Assembly (NCBI GenBank): GCA_019683665.1
Contig: JADGIB010000090.1
Span: 1 to 11,840 of the forward strand
DNA from: Solirubrobacteraceae bacterium
GTDB lineage: Bacteria; Actinomycetota; Thermoleophilia; Solirubrobacterales; Solirubrobacteraceae
Reading direction: 5' to 3'
Length of the DNA: 11,840 bases
Shown here: positions 1-6,122 of the stretch, piece by piece
Layout of the letters: each line of letters begins with the position of its first letter
Numbering within the stretch: position 1 is the stretch's first letter
Notes under the pieces: generated by a model
Database searches by the model: none
Told to the model about the DNA's origin: nothing
Seen by the model: only the letters and a program-made list of their open reading frames with translations
Program-made: the position numbers and the translations under genes

Positions 1-148
1 CCTCGAGGCCGCGCGCGTCGGCCTCGGAGACCGTGATCGGCGGCAGCGTCGTCGGTTGGTCCTCGGTGACCTTCGTGCCGCCGCAGGCGGCGACGGCCAC
101 GCCGAGGATGAGCGCCAGCAGGACGGCCGCGAGGTGGCGCGCTCGCAT
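1..148 (-). CDS. Putative lipoprotein, 3' end cut off by the window edge
   Basis: This short reading frame has no match I recognise. The first 49 residues are visible; the rest lies beyond the left edge. It begins MRARHLAAVLLALILGVAVA and then reads ACGG: a basic N-terminus, a hydrophobic stretch at about residues 6-20, and a lipobox V-A-A-C with the cysteine at residue 22. This predicts a lipoprotein anchored on the outer face of the membrane. After the cysteine comes a Thr/Pro-rich linker (about residues 25-40), typical just past an anchor. The start ATG at 148-146 lies 9 bp after the stop of the zinc-ribbon gene on the same strand, so the two are probably co-transcribed. A GAGAGG run a few bases upstream could serve as ribosome binding site. 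The function of the mature domain cannot be judged. Confidence 0.7.
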   Translation of the reverse strand, partial: MRARHLAAVLLALILGVAVAACGGTKVTEDQPTTLPPITVSEADARGLE

Positions 149-157
149 CCGCGCCTC

Positions 158-424
158 TCAGGTGTTCAGCGGCGCCATGCGGCGACCGCAGGTGGGGCAG
201 TCGTTGAGGTCGATCTGCGCCATCTGGTCACACCAGTTGCAGAACCGGAGGTTCTCGACCGCGAACGGCAGGCGCGACGTGCTCGGGGGCAGCGGGATGA
301 CCTTTCCGAGGACCTCGAGCTCCTCGCCGGTGTCGCGATCGACGTAGATCTCGTCGGGTTCGGCTTCGATGATGATCTCGCGGCCCGTCGAGGGCGTGCG
401 CATGCGGTAGCGGGTGCGGCTCAT
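158..424 (-). CDS. Small zinc-ribbon protein of unknown function
   Basis: An 88-aa protein with two CxxC pairs near the C-terminus: C62/C65 (CNWC) and C76/C79 (CPTC). This spacing suits a single zinc-ribbon or rubredoxin-like metal knuckle. The N-terminal 50 residues are acidic and rich in beta-type residues (REIIIEAEPDEIYVD) with no signal peptide or membrane helix, so the protein should be cytoplasmic. I do not recognise the family. The start ATG at 424-422 sits 10 bp after a TATCAT -10-like hexamer on the same strand, which suggests a leaderless or nearly leaderless transcript. A lipoprotein gene follows 9 bp downstream, and a heme/copper lipoprotein gene is divergent. The codon pattern and conserved-looking CxxC pairs make it a real gene; the antisense frame here is a shadow. 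Confidence 0.75.
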   Translation of the reverse strand: MSRTRYRMRTPSTGREIIIEAEPDEIYVDRDTGEELEVLGKVIPLPPSTSRLPFAVENLRFCNWCDQMAQIDLNDCPTCGRRMAPLNT

Positions 425-434
425 TCGGCGGCCG

Positions 435-440
435 ATGATA
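435..440 (-). promoter_or_regulatory. Candidate -10 element (TATCAT) of the zinc-ribbon gene
   Basis: On the minus strand TATCAT matches the actinobacterial TANNNT -10 consensus. It is separated by 10 bases from the ATG at 424, so transcription would start at or just before the start codon. No convincing -35 box is visible. The assignment rests on position and on similar elements before three other genes in this window. Confidence 0.45.
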
Positions 441-503
441 CCGGTCCGGCCCGTCGCGACGCCGCGGCGGCGGAAACCGCACCCACGACGCCGCCGCCTC
501 GGT

Positions 504-509
504 TAGCAT
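504..509 (+). promoter_or_regulatory. Candidate -10 element (TAGCAT) of the cytochrome c-cupredoxin gene
   Basis: TAGCAT lies 8 bases before the GTG at 518, which fits a leaderless transcript. No Shine-Dalgarno sequence is visible between it and the GTG. The ten bases TAGCATCCCG recur before ctaB, and TAACATCCCG occurs before the coxB of the same operon. Confidence 0.5.
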
Positions 510-517
510 CCCGCAGC

Positions 518-1252
518 GTGAGGAGAGGACGCGCCCAGGGGAGGGCCGCGCTCGCCGTGGGAGCGGCGGCGTCGGCGCTGCTGCTCGCCGCGTGCGGCAG
601 CCAGTCCCCCAGCAACCCGGACGACAACCTCGTCGAGGGCAAGCGGCTGTTCGTCGAGCGCTGCGGCTCCTGCCACACGCTCGCGCGCGCCGGCACGCAG
701 GGCACGGTCGGCCCCGATCTCGACGCGGCGTTCCGCCAGAGCCTCTCGGAGGGCTTCGGGCGCAGCGTCGTGCGCGGCGTCGTGGCCGAGCAGATCAGGA
801 ACCCGCTGCGCAACGGCAAGATGCCTCCGGACCTCGTCACCGGCGAGAACGTGACCGACGTCGCCGCGTACGTCGCCGAGGCGGTCGACCGCGAGGGCGA
901 GGACACCGGGCTGCTCGCCACCGCGGTGCCCCAGCAGGGCGGCGACAGCGAGCCGGCGGTGGCCGAGAACGGCGTCCTGCAGATCGACGCCGACCCCAAC
1001 GGCCAGCTGAGGTACGTGACCGACACGGCGGAGGCGCCGGCCGGGCGGCTGACGGTCCGGATGGCGAACCCGTCGCCGGTCGAGCACGACATCGCCGTCG
1101 ACAACGGCGGCGTCGCGGCCAAGGGCGAGGTCGTCGGCCAGGGCGGCACCTCGGAGTTCCAGGCCGACTTCCCGCCCGGCGAGTACGTCTACTTCTGCAC
1201 GGTGCCCGGCCACCGCGAGGCCGGCATGGAGGGCACCCTCACCGTCCGCTGA
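518..1252 (+). CDS. Lipoprotein with fused cytochrome c and blue-copper cupredoxin domains
   Basis: A probable electron carrier on the outer face of the membrane. The 244 residues hold, in order: a basic, Ala/Leu-rich signal peptide with lipobox L-A-A-C (cysteine 26); a class I cytochrome c domain (about 38-125) with heme motif CGSCH (C49, C52, H53) and a likely axial Met in KMPPDL (M102); a linker (about 126-150); and a cupredoxin domain (about 152-244). The cupredoxin shows a full type 1 copper set: H190 in VEHDIAV, then C227, H232 and M237 in CTVPGHREAGM. The C-x4-H-x4-M spacing is blue-copper, not the CuA of oxidase subunit II. The GTG at 518 was chosen because it places a proper signal peptide at the N-terminus and follows a -10-like element; the open frame further upstream (from 56) has no coding character and overlaps the zinc-ribbon gene. 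It is a plausible donor to the nearby cytochrome oxidases. The fold assignments are strong; the partner is inferred. Confidence 0.9.
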   Translation: MRRGRAQGRAALAVGAAASALLLAACGSQSPSNPDDNLVEGKRLFVERCGSCHTLARAGTQGTVGPDLDAAFRQSLSEGFGRSVVRGVVAEQIRNPLRNGKMPPDLVTGENVTDVAAYVAEAVDREGEDTGLLATAVPQQGGDSEPAVAENGVLQIDADPNGQLRYVTDTAEAPAGRLTVRMANPSPVEHDIAVDNGGVAAKGEVVGQGGTSEFQADFPPGEYVYFCTVPGHREAGMEGTLTVR

Positions 1253-1253
1253 C

Positions 1254-1304
1254 GCGCGGCGGGAGCGGGGCGGGCGCCCGGCTGCGCCCGCTCACCCGCC
1301 GCGC
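1254..1304 (+). terminator. Long GC-rich hairpin after the cytochrome c-cupredoxin gene
   Basis: The left arm (1254-1269) pairs with the right arm (1287-1304) over 16 bp with a two-base bulge (CA at 1293-1294) and a 17-base loop. It begins one base after the stop codon. No U-tract follows, so it is a hairpin-type or Rho-assisted terminator, or an mRNA 3' stabiliser. Confidence 0.55.
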
Positions 1305-1416
1305 CGCGCTGGCGCCCCGCCCGCCGCCGTCCAGCGACGGCCGAGCCCGCTCATCCGCCGCGCGCGACGACGGCCGAGCGCGCCCGACGACCGCCGAGCC
1401 CGCTCATCCGCCGCGC
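1287..1416. repeat. Three direct copies of an 18-mer, CCCGCTCAYCCGCCGCGC
   Basis: Copies lie at 1287-1304 (Y = C), 1346-1363 and 1399-1416 (both Y = T), at spacings of 59 and 53 bases. The last two extend to 24 identical bases (1341-1364 and 1394-1417). The first copy is the right arm of the hairpin at 1254-1304. The stretch 1305-1420 shows no coding evidence on either strand. Confidence 0.7.
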
Positions 1417-1420
1417 GCCC

Positions 1421-1538
1421 GGAGGAATCCGCTCCCGCGGATTCCTCCAGTGGAATTCGCCCCCGCGAGTTCCACCGAGCCCCCGGAGGAATCCGCCCCC
1501 GCGGATTTCTCCAATGGAATCCGCGTCAGCGGATTCCA
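1421..1538. repeat. Array of four tandem hairpins with shared GGAATCCGC arms
   Basis: Four inverted repeats stand head to tail, each with a 4-base loop: 1421-1432/1437-1448 (12 bp, perfect), 1450-1460/1465-1475 (11 bp, one G-T), 1485-1496/1501-1512 (12 bp, one G-T) and 1515-1524/1529-1538 (10 bp, perfect). Arms 1 and 3 begin GGAGGAATCCGC. Arms 2 and 4 carry the shorter TGGAATCCGC or a variant. The order is therefore A-B-A-B with a dimer period of about 65 bases. The array fills the space between two convergent genes and ends one base before the stop codon of the 36-aa peptide gene. It may act as a two-way terminator or a transcript-stabilising element, or it may be a REP-like repeat family. 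Confidence 0.85.
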
Positions 1539-1539
1539 C

Positions 1540-1650
1540 CTAGACCAGGGCCCGCACGGCCAGGATCACGACGACGAGCACGGCCGCGACCGCCGCGGCC
1601 CAGACGAAGAACCGGAACGCCTCGCGCTCGGAGCGCAGCGGGTTGATCAC
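1540..1650 (-). CDS. 36-aa single-helix membrane peptide at the end of the A2 cox operon
   Basis: The peptide starts MINPLRSEREAFRFFVW and continues as an Ala/Val/Ile/Leu helix (about residues 14-34), ending ALV. It has a charged cytoplasmic-type head and one membrane span. The GTG start (1650-1648) overlaps the TGA stop of coxC (1649-1647) by four bases as GTGA, the same coupling seen between coxB and coxA in this operon. That is the main reason to believe it. Small one-helix subunits are known in bacterial aa3 oxidases (subunit IV type), and a structural or assembly role is likely here, but I see no sequence identity that settles it. The stop TAG is followed after one base by the hairpin array. 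Confidence 0.65.
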   Translation of the reverse strand: MINPLRSEREAFRFFVWAAAVAAVLVVVILAVRALV

Positions 1651-2249
1651 AGCAGGTAGACCGTCACGTAGACGATCACCCACATCACGTCGACGAAGTG
1701 CCAGTAGATGCCCGGCACCTCGAGGCCGCGGTGGGCCTGCGGCGAGAAGTGCCCGCGGAAGACGCGGATGAGGACGAACAGGAGCAGGAGCAGGCCGACG
1801 AACACGTGCGCGCCGTGCAGGCCGGTCAGCCCGTAGAAGACCGAGGCCTGGGCCGAGTCGGACGGCGCGAAGCCGACGTGCACGTACTCGTTGATCTGGA
1901 TGAACAGGAACGTGACGCCGAGCAGGAACGTCGTCACGATCCCGGCCTTCATCCCGGCCCGGTTGCCCTTGATCGTCGCCTCGACGGTCCAGTGCATCGT
2001 CAGCGAGGACGACAGGAGGATCGCCGTGTTCACGCCGGCGATCGCCTTCGGGAGGTGGTCGCCCTCGCCCGGCCACGAGTCCCCGGTCACGACCCTGATG
2101 AAGAAGTAGGCCGTGAAGAAGGCCCCGAAGACCATGACCTCGCTGATGATGAACAGCAGCATCCCCAGCACCTGGGGCTGCACGCGCGCGGACTGGTTGG
2201 CCGGAGGCGGCCCGTGGTGGTCGTGGATGGGGAGGGCGGCGGCTTCCAT
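1647..2249 (-). CDS. coxC: Cytochrome c oxidase subunit III
   Basis: A 200-aa integral membrane protein of the heme-copper oxidase complex. Subunit III carries no metal and stabilises subunit I and its proton uptake. Five membrane helices are visible at about residues 27-52, 70-88, 102-123, 137-162 and 180-199, matching the short five-helix bacterial form. Family marks include E37 in ISEVMVF, NTAILLSSS (73-82), QINEY (118-122), the TGLHGAHV segment (142-149) and YWHFVDVMW (182-190). The N-terminus is a His/Pro-rich tail (HDHHGPPP). The gene starts 4 bp after the universal-stress-like gene and overlaps the next small gene by 4 bp. It is the only subunit III gene in the window, although two subunit I genes are present. 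Confidence 0.95.
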   Translation of the reverse strand: MEAAALPIHDHHGPPPANQSARVQPQVLGMLLFIISEVMVFGAFFTAYFFIRVVTGDSWPGEGDHLPKAIAGVNTAILLSSSLTMHWTVEATIKGNRAGMKAGIVTTFLLGVTFLFIQINEYVHVGFAPSDSAQASVFYGLTGLHGAHVFVGLLLLLFVLIRVFRGHFSPQAHRGLEVPGIYWHFVDVMWVIVYVTVYLL

Positions 2250-2253
2250 GGCG

Positions 2254-3090
2254 TCAGCTCACGTCGGCGGTCTCTCGGGTGGCGATCACGTGCTCGACGG
2301 GGACCGTCGTCGCCTTGCGGATGCGGCCGACGAGGTCGGCGCGCAGCCAGCCGGAGCGCTCCGGCCCCAGCGTCGAGATGACGATCTCGTCGATGCGGAA
2401 CAGCTGGAGGGCGTTCTTCGTCGCGATGAACGGGTCCGGGTCGGCGATCATCCCGGCGGCCAGGAGGCTCGCGGCGCGGGCCCGGTCGAGGAACTGGTTC
2501 AGCTGCCCGCGGGCGCGGTGGGCGTGGACGCCCTCGCCGCCCTCCTGGGGGATGACGACGATGAAGAGCTGCGGCCGGTCGGCCTCGTCGGCCTTCTCGC
2601 GCAGGCGCTCCAGCAGCCGGTCGCTGGACGCGGTGCGGTTGGCGACGACGAGCACGACCCCGAACGGCAGGCCCTCGCGGTCGAGGTCGGTGACGACGTG
2701 CTCGACCGGCAGCCCGGTCGCGTCGCCGATCCGCTCGACGAGGTCGCGCCGCAGCCAGCCGGAGACGGTCGCCGGCTTCGTGGAGACGATGATCTCGTCG
2801 GGGTCGTACTCGCGGACGGCGTCCATCGCCGCCGTGTGCGGGTCCGGGTCCCCGACCTCGCCGATGATCTCGACGCCCATCTGCTCGCGCATGAACTTGC
2901 GCGCGAGGTCGACGCGGATCTGGGCCGCCTGGAAGACGAAGTCGTCGTAGACGATGTTCCCGTCGCGCGGCCGCGTCCGCGGCACGCACACGACGAACTC
3001 CGCGTCGCCCTGCTCGACGCGGCGGCGGACGGCCTCGATGAGGCTCGACCCGCCGATCGTCTCGTTGGCCACGACCAGGATGCGTGCCAT
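2254..3090 (-). CDS. Tandem universal-stress-like (USP) protein inside the cox operon
   Basis: A 278-aa cytoplasmic protein made of two related halves of the UspA-type alpha/beta fold. Half 1 (about 1-135) begins ARILVVANE and contains ADPDP-like GDPDPHTAAMDAV, DEIIVST and SGWLRRDLVERI, then LPVEHVV. Half 2 (about 143-272) repeats this as ADPDPFIATKNAL, DEIVIST, SGWLRADLVGRI and VPVEHVI. The glycine-rich ATP motif of classic ATP-binding USPs is not visible; its place is taken by SGWLR, so it may not bind ATP in the usual way. ATG 3090 lies 5 bp after the coxA stop, with a GGGGGA purine run upstream, and coxC follows 4 bp later. Its place between subunits I and III implies co-expression with the oxidase. 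A role in assembly or in response to respiratory stress is inference. Confidence 0.85.
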   Translation of the reverse strand: MARILVVANETIGGSSLIEAVRRRVEQGDAEFVVCVPRTRPRDGNIVYDDFVFQAAQIRVDLARKFMREQMGVEIIGEVGDPDPHTAAMDAVREYDPDEIIVSTKPATVSGWLRRDLVERIGDATGLPVEHVVTDLDREGLPFGVVLVVANRTASSDRLLERLREKADEADRPQLFIVVIPQEGGEGVHAHRARGQLNQFLDRARAASLLAAGMIADPDPFIATKNALQLFRIDEIVISTLGPERSGWLRADLVGRIRKATTVPVEHVIATRETADVS

Positions 3091-3095
3091 CGCGA

Positions 3096-4985
3096 TCAGT
3101 CCCCCGCAGGCGCGGCGCCGGCCGGCGTCGCGGTCGTTTTCACCTCGGCGTCCTTGAAGACGCCGTGGACCGCGCCGGGGACGCCGTACTCGTACGGGCC
3201 GCCGACGACGGTCGGGATCGTGTCGAAGTTGAAGATCGGCGGCGGCGAGGAGACCTGCCACTCGAGCGTCATCGCCCGCCACGGGTTCGCCGGGGCGCGC
3301 ACGCCGGCCCGCCACGACGTGACCATGTTGTAGACGAAGATCAGCGTCGAGAGGCCGACGACGAACGACGCGATCGAGATGAACAGGTTCCAGCCGGCGA
3401 ACGTCTCGGCGTAGTCGGCGACGCGCCGCGGCATGCCCTCGATGCCGATGAGGTGCATGGGGGCGAAGGTGCAGTTGAACGCGACGAACGTCGTCCAGAA
3501 GTGCCAGCGGCCGAGGCGCTCGTCGTACATCCGCCCGGTGATCTTCGGGAACCAGTAGTAGACGCCGGCGAAGATCGTGAACAGCGACCCGCCGAACAGC
3601 ACGTAGTGGATGTGGGCGACGATGTAGTACGTGTCGCTCACGTGGATGTCGAACGGGACCATCGCGAGCGTCACGCCGCTGATCCCGCCGAGCGTGAACA
3701 TCGTCAGGAAGCCGAGCGCGAACAGCATCGGCGTGTCGAGGTGGAGCACGCCGCGCCAGAGCGTCGCCAGCCACGAGAAGATCTTGATGCCGGTCGGCAC
3801 CGCGATCACCGCGGTCGTGATCATCATCGGCACGCGGATCCACTCCTGCATGCCGGAGACGAACATGTGGTGCGCCCACACGGTGAAGCCGAGCACCACG
3901 ATCGCCAGCAGCGAGAAGGCCATCATCCGGTAGCCGAAGATCGGCTTGCGGGCCTTCACCGCGATGATCTCCGAGATGATCCCGAAGCCCGGCAGCATCA
4001 TGATGTAGACCGCCGGGTGGGAGTAGAACCAGAAGACGTGCTGGTACATCAGCACGTCGCCGCCCTTGGCCGCGTTGAAGAAGTTGAACCCGAGGGCGCG
4101 GTCGAGCAGGACGAAGAACTGCGACGCGGCGACGAACGGCGTCGCGATGACGACGAGCAGCGACGTCGCGAAGTTCGCCCACACGAGCAGCGGCATGCGG
4201 AAGAACGACATGCCGGGGGCCCGCATCGTCACGATCGTGACGAGGAAGTTCAGGGCGGTCGCGATCGACGAGGCGCCCGCGAACTGGACGCCGATCGTGA
4301 AGAACACCTGGCCGATCGGCGCCTCGGTCGACAGCGGCGCGTAGGCCGTCCAGCCGGTCGCGAACGCGCCGCCCGGCGCGAGGAAGCTGAGGAGCATCAT
4401 CACGCCGGCGACGGGCAGCAGCCAGAACGACAGGGCGTTCAGGCGCGGGAACGCCATGTCCGGCGCGCCGATCATCAGCGGCAGCACGTAGTTCGCGATG
4501 CCGGCGAAGACCGGGATGATGAACAGGAAGATCAGGACTGACGCGTGGACGCTGAACAGCCCGTTGAACGCGTTCGGGTCGACGAACTGCATCCCCGGCT
4601 GGGCGAGCTCGGCGCGCACGAGCATGGCGAACATGCCGCCGATGCCGAGGAACACGAACGAGGTCACCATGTACTGGACCCCGATGACCTTGTGGTCGGT
4701 GTTGACCCGGAAGTAGTCCTTCCAGCTCCTGGCCCCGTGACCGGAGTGGTCCTCGGGGAGCGTCGGCGCCCCGATCGCCCAGCGGAACCAGTAGTCGAAG
4801 GCGCCGAGGCCGATGAGGAAGCCGAGCGGCGCCGCGATCAGCGCGACCTGCAGGACCGCGTCGCCGTCGACGACCGGATCCCAGCCGTAGAGCGCGCGGA
4901 CGCTGCAGACGATCGCGTAGGCGAGCCCGACGCCGACGAGGATCCCCAGGCCGGCGCGGGGGAAGCCGGGTGCCCGAAAGCTCAC
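3096..4985 (-). CDS. coxA: Cytochrome c oxidase subunit I, A2 type (YSHP), with N-terminal two-helix extension
   Basis: The catalytic subunit of a caa3-type oxidase: reduces O2 at a heme-CuB centre and pumps protons. Of 629 residues, the core starts near 92 (RVNTDHKVIGVQY). Ligands: heme a H147 and H460, heme a3 H458, CuB H323 and the H372-H373 pair; Y327 is the likely cross-linked tyrosine. The motif is YSHPAVY (321-327): the channel glutamate of A1 enzymes is Ala325, and a Tyr-Ser pair precedes the His, the signature of A2 enzymes. The D-channel entry Asp (D176, GAPDMAFPRLN) and K-channel Lys (K401, PTGIKIF) are present. Residues 11-30 and 45-66 form two extra hydrophobic segments ahead of the usual first helix. 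The GTG start (4985-4983) overlaps the coxB stop by 4 bp; the much longer open frame upstream is antisense-like shadow within coxB. The C-terminal tail is Ala/Pro-rich. Confidence 0.95.
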   Translation of the reverse strand: MSFRAPGFPRAGLGILVGVGLAYAIVCSVRALYGWDPVVDGDAVLQVALIAAPLGFLIGLGAFDYWFRWAIGAPTLPEDHSGHGARSWKDYFRVNTDHKVIGVQYMVTSFVFLGIGGMFAMLVRAELAQPGMQFVDPNAFNGLFSVHASVLIFLFIIPVFAGIANYVLPLMIGAPDMAFPRLNALSFWLLPVAGVMMLLSFLAPGGAFATGWTAYAPLSTEAPIGQVFFTIGVQFAGASSIATALNFLVTIVTMRAPGMSFFRMPLLVWANFATSLLVVIATPFVAASQFFVLLDRALGFNFFNAAKGGDVLMYQHVFWFYSHPAVYIMMLPGFGIISEIIAVKARKPIFGYRMMAFSLLAIVVLGFTVWAHHMFVSGMQEWIRVPMMITTAVIAVPTGIKIFSWLATLWRGVLHLDTPMLFALGFLTMFTLGGISGVTLAMVPFDIHVSDTYYIVAHIHYVLFGGSLFTIFAGVYYWFPKITGRMYDERLGRWHFWTTFVAFNCTFAPMHLIGIEGMPRRVADYAETFAGWNLFISIASFVVGLSTLIFVYNMVTSWRAGVRAPANPWRAMTLEWQVSSPPPIFNFDTIPTVVGGPYEYGVPGAVHGVFKDAEVKTTATPAGAAPAGD

Positions 4986-6013
4986 TTCGTGGCCTCCTTC
5001 AGGTAGGCGACGAGCGCGTCCAGTTCGCTGTCGGAGAGGGTCTGCCCGTAGGTCGAGGGCATGATCCCCGCCCCGTACCCCGCGGCGATCTGCGCGTCGG
5101 GGTCGACGATGTCCTCGCGGATCTTCGCCTCGTCGACGCCCTTGAGGACGTCGTCGAGGTTCGGGCCGATCTGGCCGCCCGAGCCGGCGTCGGCGAGCGT
5201 GTGGCAGCCGCCGCAGCCCTCGGACGCGAAGATCTGCTTCCCGGCGGCGACCTGCTCGTCGGGGCCGGCGCCCTCCTCGACGGCCGGCGTCGACTGCTCC
5301 GCCAGCCAGCGCTCGAACTCGGCCTGCTCGACCACCCGCACGCGCGAGCGCATGACGCTGTGGCCGAGGCCGCAGAGCTCGGCGCAGACGACCGGGTAGG
5401 TGCCCAGGCGGGTCGGCGTGACCCGGTAGTGGGTCGTCAGCCCCGGCACGGCGTCGAGCTTCATCGCGAAGTCCGGGACCCAGAAGTCGTGGATGACGTC
5501 GGCGGTCGTGATCGAGAAGCGCACCGAGCGGTCGACCGGGAGGACGAGCTCGGTCGTCGTCAGCTCCTCGCCGCCGGTGACCTCCTCGGGATAGGTGAAC
5601 GTCCAGGCGAACTGCTCGCCGTGGACCCCGATCCGCAGCTCCTGGGCGGCGGCGGGCGCCTTCTCGATGTCCTCGAGGACGATGTACGAGTACGTGCACA
5701 GCCCGAGGATCAGGAGCGCGGGCAGCACGGTCCAGATGACCTCGAGCCGGGTGTTGCCGTGGATCGGCGGGCCGTCCTGGTCCTCCTGGCCGGGACGCAT
5801 CCGGAAGCGGATGACGGCGGCGACGACGACCGTCACCACGAGGACGAAGATCGGCACCGACGCGATGAGCAGGACGTCGTAGAGCGTGCTGATCTTCTTG
5901 GTCTGCGTCGCCGCGACGGTCGGGAACCACTCGATCGCCAGCGCGAGCACGATGCCGATCGCGCTGGCGATGACGCCGGCGACGACCATCACCGCGGTCG
6001 GATGCCTACGCAC
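4982..6013 (-). CDS. coxB: Cytochrome c oxidase subunit II with fused cytochrome c domain (caa3 type)
   Basis: Receives electrons and passes them through CuA to subunit I. The 343 residues show hydrophobic segments at about 7-29 (signal or anchor), 45-69 and 92-113, then a CuA cupredoxin domain with ligands H175 (VIHDFWVP), C210, E212, C214, H218 and M221 (CAELCGLGHSVM). A C-terminal class I cytochrome c domain (about 252-343) follows, with CGGCH (C267, C270, H271) and a probable axial Met in GIMPSTY (M318). This fusion defines caa3 oxidases. The start is GTG at 6013, with a GGAGG ribosome site at 6027-6023 spaced 9 bases away. The gene leads the A2 operon, with a candidate promoter 42-71 bases upstream and an AraC-family gene before that. 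Confidence 0.96.
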   Translation of the reverse strand: MRRHPTAVMVVAGVIASAIGIVLALAIEWFPTVAATQTKKISTLYDVLLIASVPIFVLVVTVVVAAVIRFRMRPGQEDQDGPPIHGNTRLEVIWTVLPALLILGLCTYSYIVLEDIEKAPAAAQELRIGVHGEQFAWTFTYPEEVTGGEELTTTELVLPVDRSVRFSITTADVIHDFWVPDFAMKLDAVPGLTTHYRVTPTRLGTYPVVCAELCGLGHSVMRSRVRVVEQAEFERWLAEQSTPAVEEGAGPDEQVAAGKQIFASEGCGGCHTLADAGSGGQIGPNLDDVLKGVDEAKIREDIVDPDAQIAAGYGAGIMPSTYGQTLSDSELDALVAYLKEATK

Positions 6014-6054
6014 GGCCGACGGCCTCCGAGGCCCTCTCTCCCCTCATGGGCGGC

Positions 6055-6084
6055 ACCCTAGCTGCCGACGGCGATGGATGCCAA
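6055..6084 (-). promoter_or_regulatory. Candidate promoter of the A2 cox operon
   Basis: On the minus strand TTGGCA (6084-6079) is followed after 18 bases by TAGGGT (6060-6055). TTGGCA differs from the vegetative -35 consensus at one base, and TAGGGT fits TANNNT. Transcription would start about 35 bases before the coxB GTG, leaving room for the GGAGG site. The prediction is by eye. Confidence 0.45.
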
Positions 6085-6093
6085 ATGTCACAA

Positions 6094-6120
6094 GGGCGTC
6101 CCGTCTAATGGGGGACTCCC
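6094..6120 (-). promoter_or_regulatory. Imperfect inverted repeat between the AraC-type gene and the cox promoter
   Basis: GGGCGTCCC (6094-6102) pairs with GGGACTCCC (6112-6120) with one mismatch across a 9-base spacer. It lies just after the AraC-type stop codon and just upstream of the cox -35 box. It could be a weak terminator or a regulator site; nothing separates these options. Confidence 0.3.
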
Positions 6121-6122
6121 GA

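Noticed and set aside
56..517. Upstream extension of the cytochrome c-cupredoxin frame
   Set aside because: It would overlap the zinc-ribbon gene on the other strand and put the signal peptide in mid-protein.
421..1213. Minus-strand open frames of 242 and 236 aa opposite the cytochrome c-cupredoxin gene
   Set aside because: Low-complexity antisense products; the plus strand has heme and copper motifs and a lipobox.
1421..1538. CRISPR array
   Set aside because: The repeats are hairpins with 4-base loops and almost no spacers, and no cas genes are nearby.
1351..1539. 62-aa minus-strand open frame across the hairpin array
   Set aside because: Its product merely translates the inverted repeats; it has no ribosome site.
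3091..4182. Upstream extension of the universal-stress-like frame
   Set aside because: It lies inside coxA in another frame and is Arg/Asp-rich; the MARILVVANE start at 3090 begins the real fold.
3084..4541. 485-aa plus-strand open frame
   Set aside because: Antisense to coxA; its product is a run of Asp, Glu, Arg and His with no domain, as expected opposite a GC-rich membrane protein gene.
4986..5930. Upstream extension of the A2 coxA frame
   Set aside because: The frame stays open through coxB but the residues are Arg/Pro-rich shadow; the GTG at 4985 overlapping the coxB stop is the proper start.
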